Positions 22,299 through 22,967 of a stretch of 22,967 nt of DNA are shown here, in pieces. Each line of letters begins with the position of its first letter. Positions within the stretch are counted from its first letter, which is position 1. The notes under the pieces are model-generated. The model was given only the letters and a program-made list of their open reading frames with translations, searched no databases and was not told where the DNA came from. Made by a program: the position numbers and the translations under genes. Source of the DNA: Saprospiraceae bacterium (GTDB taxonomy: Bacteria; Bacteroidota; Bacteroidia; Chitinophagales; Saprospiraceae). The stretch covers positions 1 through 22,967 of the forward strand of contig JADKAS010000024.1 in assembly GCA_016715245.1 (NCBI GenBank), given 5' to 3'.

Positions 22299-22967
22299 TT
22301 ATTGAATTACTCTGAATTCAGTTCGTCTGTTTTTCTGATGTTCTGATTCTGAACATTCAACTCCATTGGCACATCTGTTTAGAAGTTTTGTTTCGCCAAA
22401 TCCTTTGGCAACCAATCTACCTCTTTTGATACCTTTGCTAACAAGGTAGTTAACAACTGATTCTGCTCTTCTTTGAGAAAGAGACAAGTTAGAATTGTCA
22501 TCACCTCTTGCGTCAGTGTGAGAAGCAATTTCTACAGAAATTTCCGGTTTTCCAACCATCATTTCATAGATATTGTTGTCGATAATACTTTTTGCTTCAT
22601 TTGTAAGTGCAGCACTACCCAAATTGTAAAGAATAGGCAATGAACTGTAATTTACCAATTTACAATCGATTTCAGTATAAGAAGTTACGCCTCCTTTTTA
22701 ACAATCTCTGTTTTACTTACTGTCACATATTCCGGCTCTACTGTAACTCTTTAACATCTGCTGGTCTGTCCACAACTTGTTTTTTAATGGTTGCATATTC
22801 TGCAGGAATTTCTATTTCATCCATTCTTGCTGCTGTTTTTACAACTTGTTTTTGTAAGTAGCCATTTGTCCACCTACAGCGATAGTGTTGGTAGATGCAT
22901 CAGAAGCTAGTCTTTGAACGTTGATTGTTCTTGAGCTTGCAGGCGTTTCAGTGTAACACAAAACCTG
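22299..22967 (-). CDS. OmpA-family outer-membrane protein, C-terminal part, with apparent frameshifts; N-terminus cut by window edge
   Basis: The peptidoglycan-binding OmpA C-terminal domain is intact: LPILYNLGSAALTNEAKSII, VEIASHTDARGDDNSNLSLS, QRRAESVVNYLVSKGI, RLVAKGFGE and NRRTEFRVIQ at the end. The conserved Asp and Arg that hold diaminopimelate are in the HTDARGDD and QRR segments. Upstream the frame breaks three times, yet continuous protein appears if single bases are restored: ASDASTNTIAVGGQMATYKK / QVVKTAARMDEIEIPAEYAT / IKKQVVDRPADVKEVTVEPE / YVTVSKTEIVKKGGVTSYTE. The missing A's (minus strand) map to 22849-22853, about 22748 and 22695-22699. The 'KQVV..PA..EI.PAEY.T' repeats are frequent in large Bacteroidota OmpA proteins. 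As given, the last open frame covers only 22299-22697. Confidence 0.85.

Noticed and set aside
22640..22861. Plus-strand frame near the right edge
   Set aside because: It is opposite the repeat region of the OmpA protein, which reads well on the minus strand once single-base losses are allowed.
1..22967. CRISPR arrays, insertion sequences, phage, defence or biosynthetic clusters
   Set aside because: No regularly spaced direct repeats, transposase, integrase, nuclease or synthase genes were seen on either strand.

Overview
The window looks like chromosomal DNA of an AT-rich member of the Bacteroidota, possibly Saprospiraceae-like. Four things point that way. The short (289 aa) primary sigma factor is of the Bacteroidota type. 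Exact matches to the Bacteroidota -7 promoter element TAnnTTTG lie upstream of many genes, and Shine-Dalgarno sequences are generally weak. Lipoproteins are numerous. The partial OmpA-family protein at the right edge carries 'KQVV..PA' repeats common in that group. The genus assignment is inference; no rRNA or other decisive marker is present.

Layout. Positions 1-2600 hold a divergent START-like protein (cut by the left edge), rpoD, a secreted rhodanese, a small membrane protein and a YjbR-like protein. Positions 2606-6628 hold an FAD-dependent oxidoreductase facing a minus-strand block: a CtlX-type citrulline hydrolase, a YhhQ queuosine-precursor transporter, an orphan lipoprotein and a SixA-like phosphatase. 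Positions 6629-7724 are mostly intergenic. They contain a compact minus-strand unit (promoter, 37-codon ORF, strong hairpin terminator), a 62-aa charged protein, an inverted repeat and a doubtful 46-aa ORF. Positions 7725-10173 hold a tRNA-dihydrouridine synthase and a CCA-adding enzyme. Positions 10176-12982 hold a minus-strand operon of a GH13 lipoprotein and an MFS sugar transporter. Positions 13163-16259 hold a DUF6438 lipoprotein, an MscS channel and a tandem ABC ATPase. Positions 16288-20105 hold divergent miaA and plsC-like genes, then a plant-type asparaginase lipoprotein and an orphan lipoprotein. Positions 20175-22967 hold two adjacent secreted NlpC/P60-superfamily cell-wall enzymes, a CBS-pair protein, two hairpin terminators and the C-terminal part of an OmpA-family protein.

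Three functional themes recur. One is tRNA modification and maturation (dus, cca, miaA, queuosine-precursor uptake). A second is envelope and cell-wall maintenance (MscS, PlsC, NlpC/P60, DUF1460, OmpA). The third is alpha-glucan use (GH13 plus MFS).

Three genes (cca, the MFS transporter, ompA-like) contain apparent frameshifts. Each is repaired by adding one A/T, in nearly every case to an A or T run, and three of them fall within about 110 bases near the right edge. Uncorrected homopolymer deletions in the assembly explain this better than gene decay.

I see no CRISPR array, transposase, integrase, phage gene, rRNA or tRNA, and no convincing new multigene system. The most original signal is the small transcription unit at about 6716-6947.
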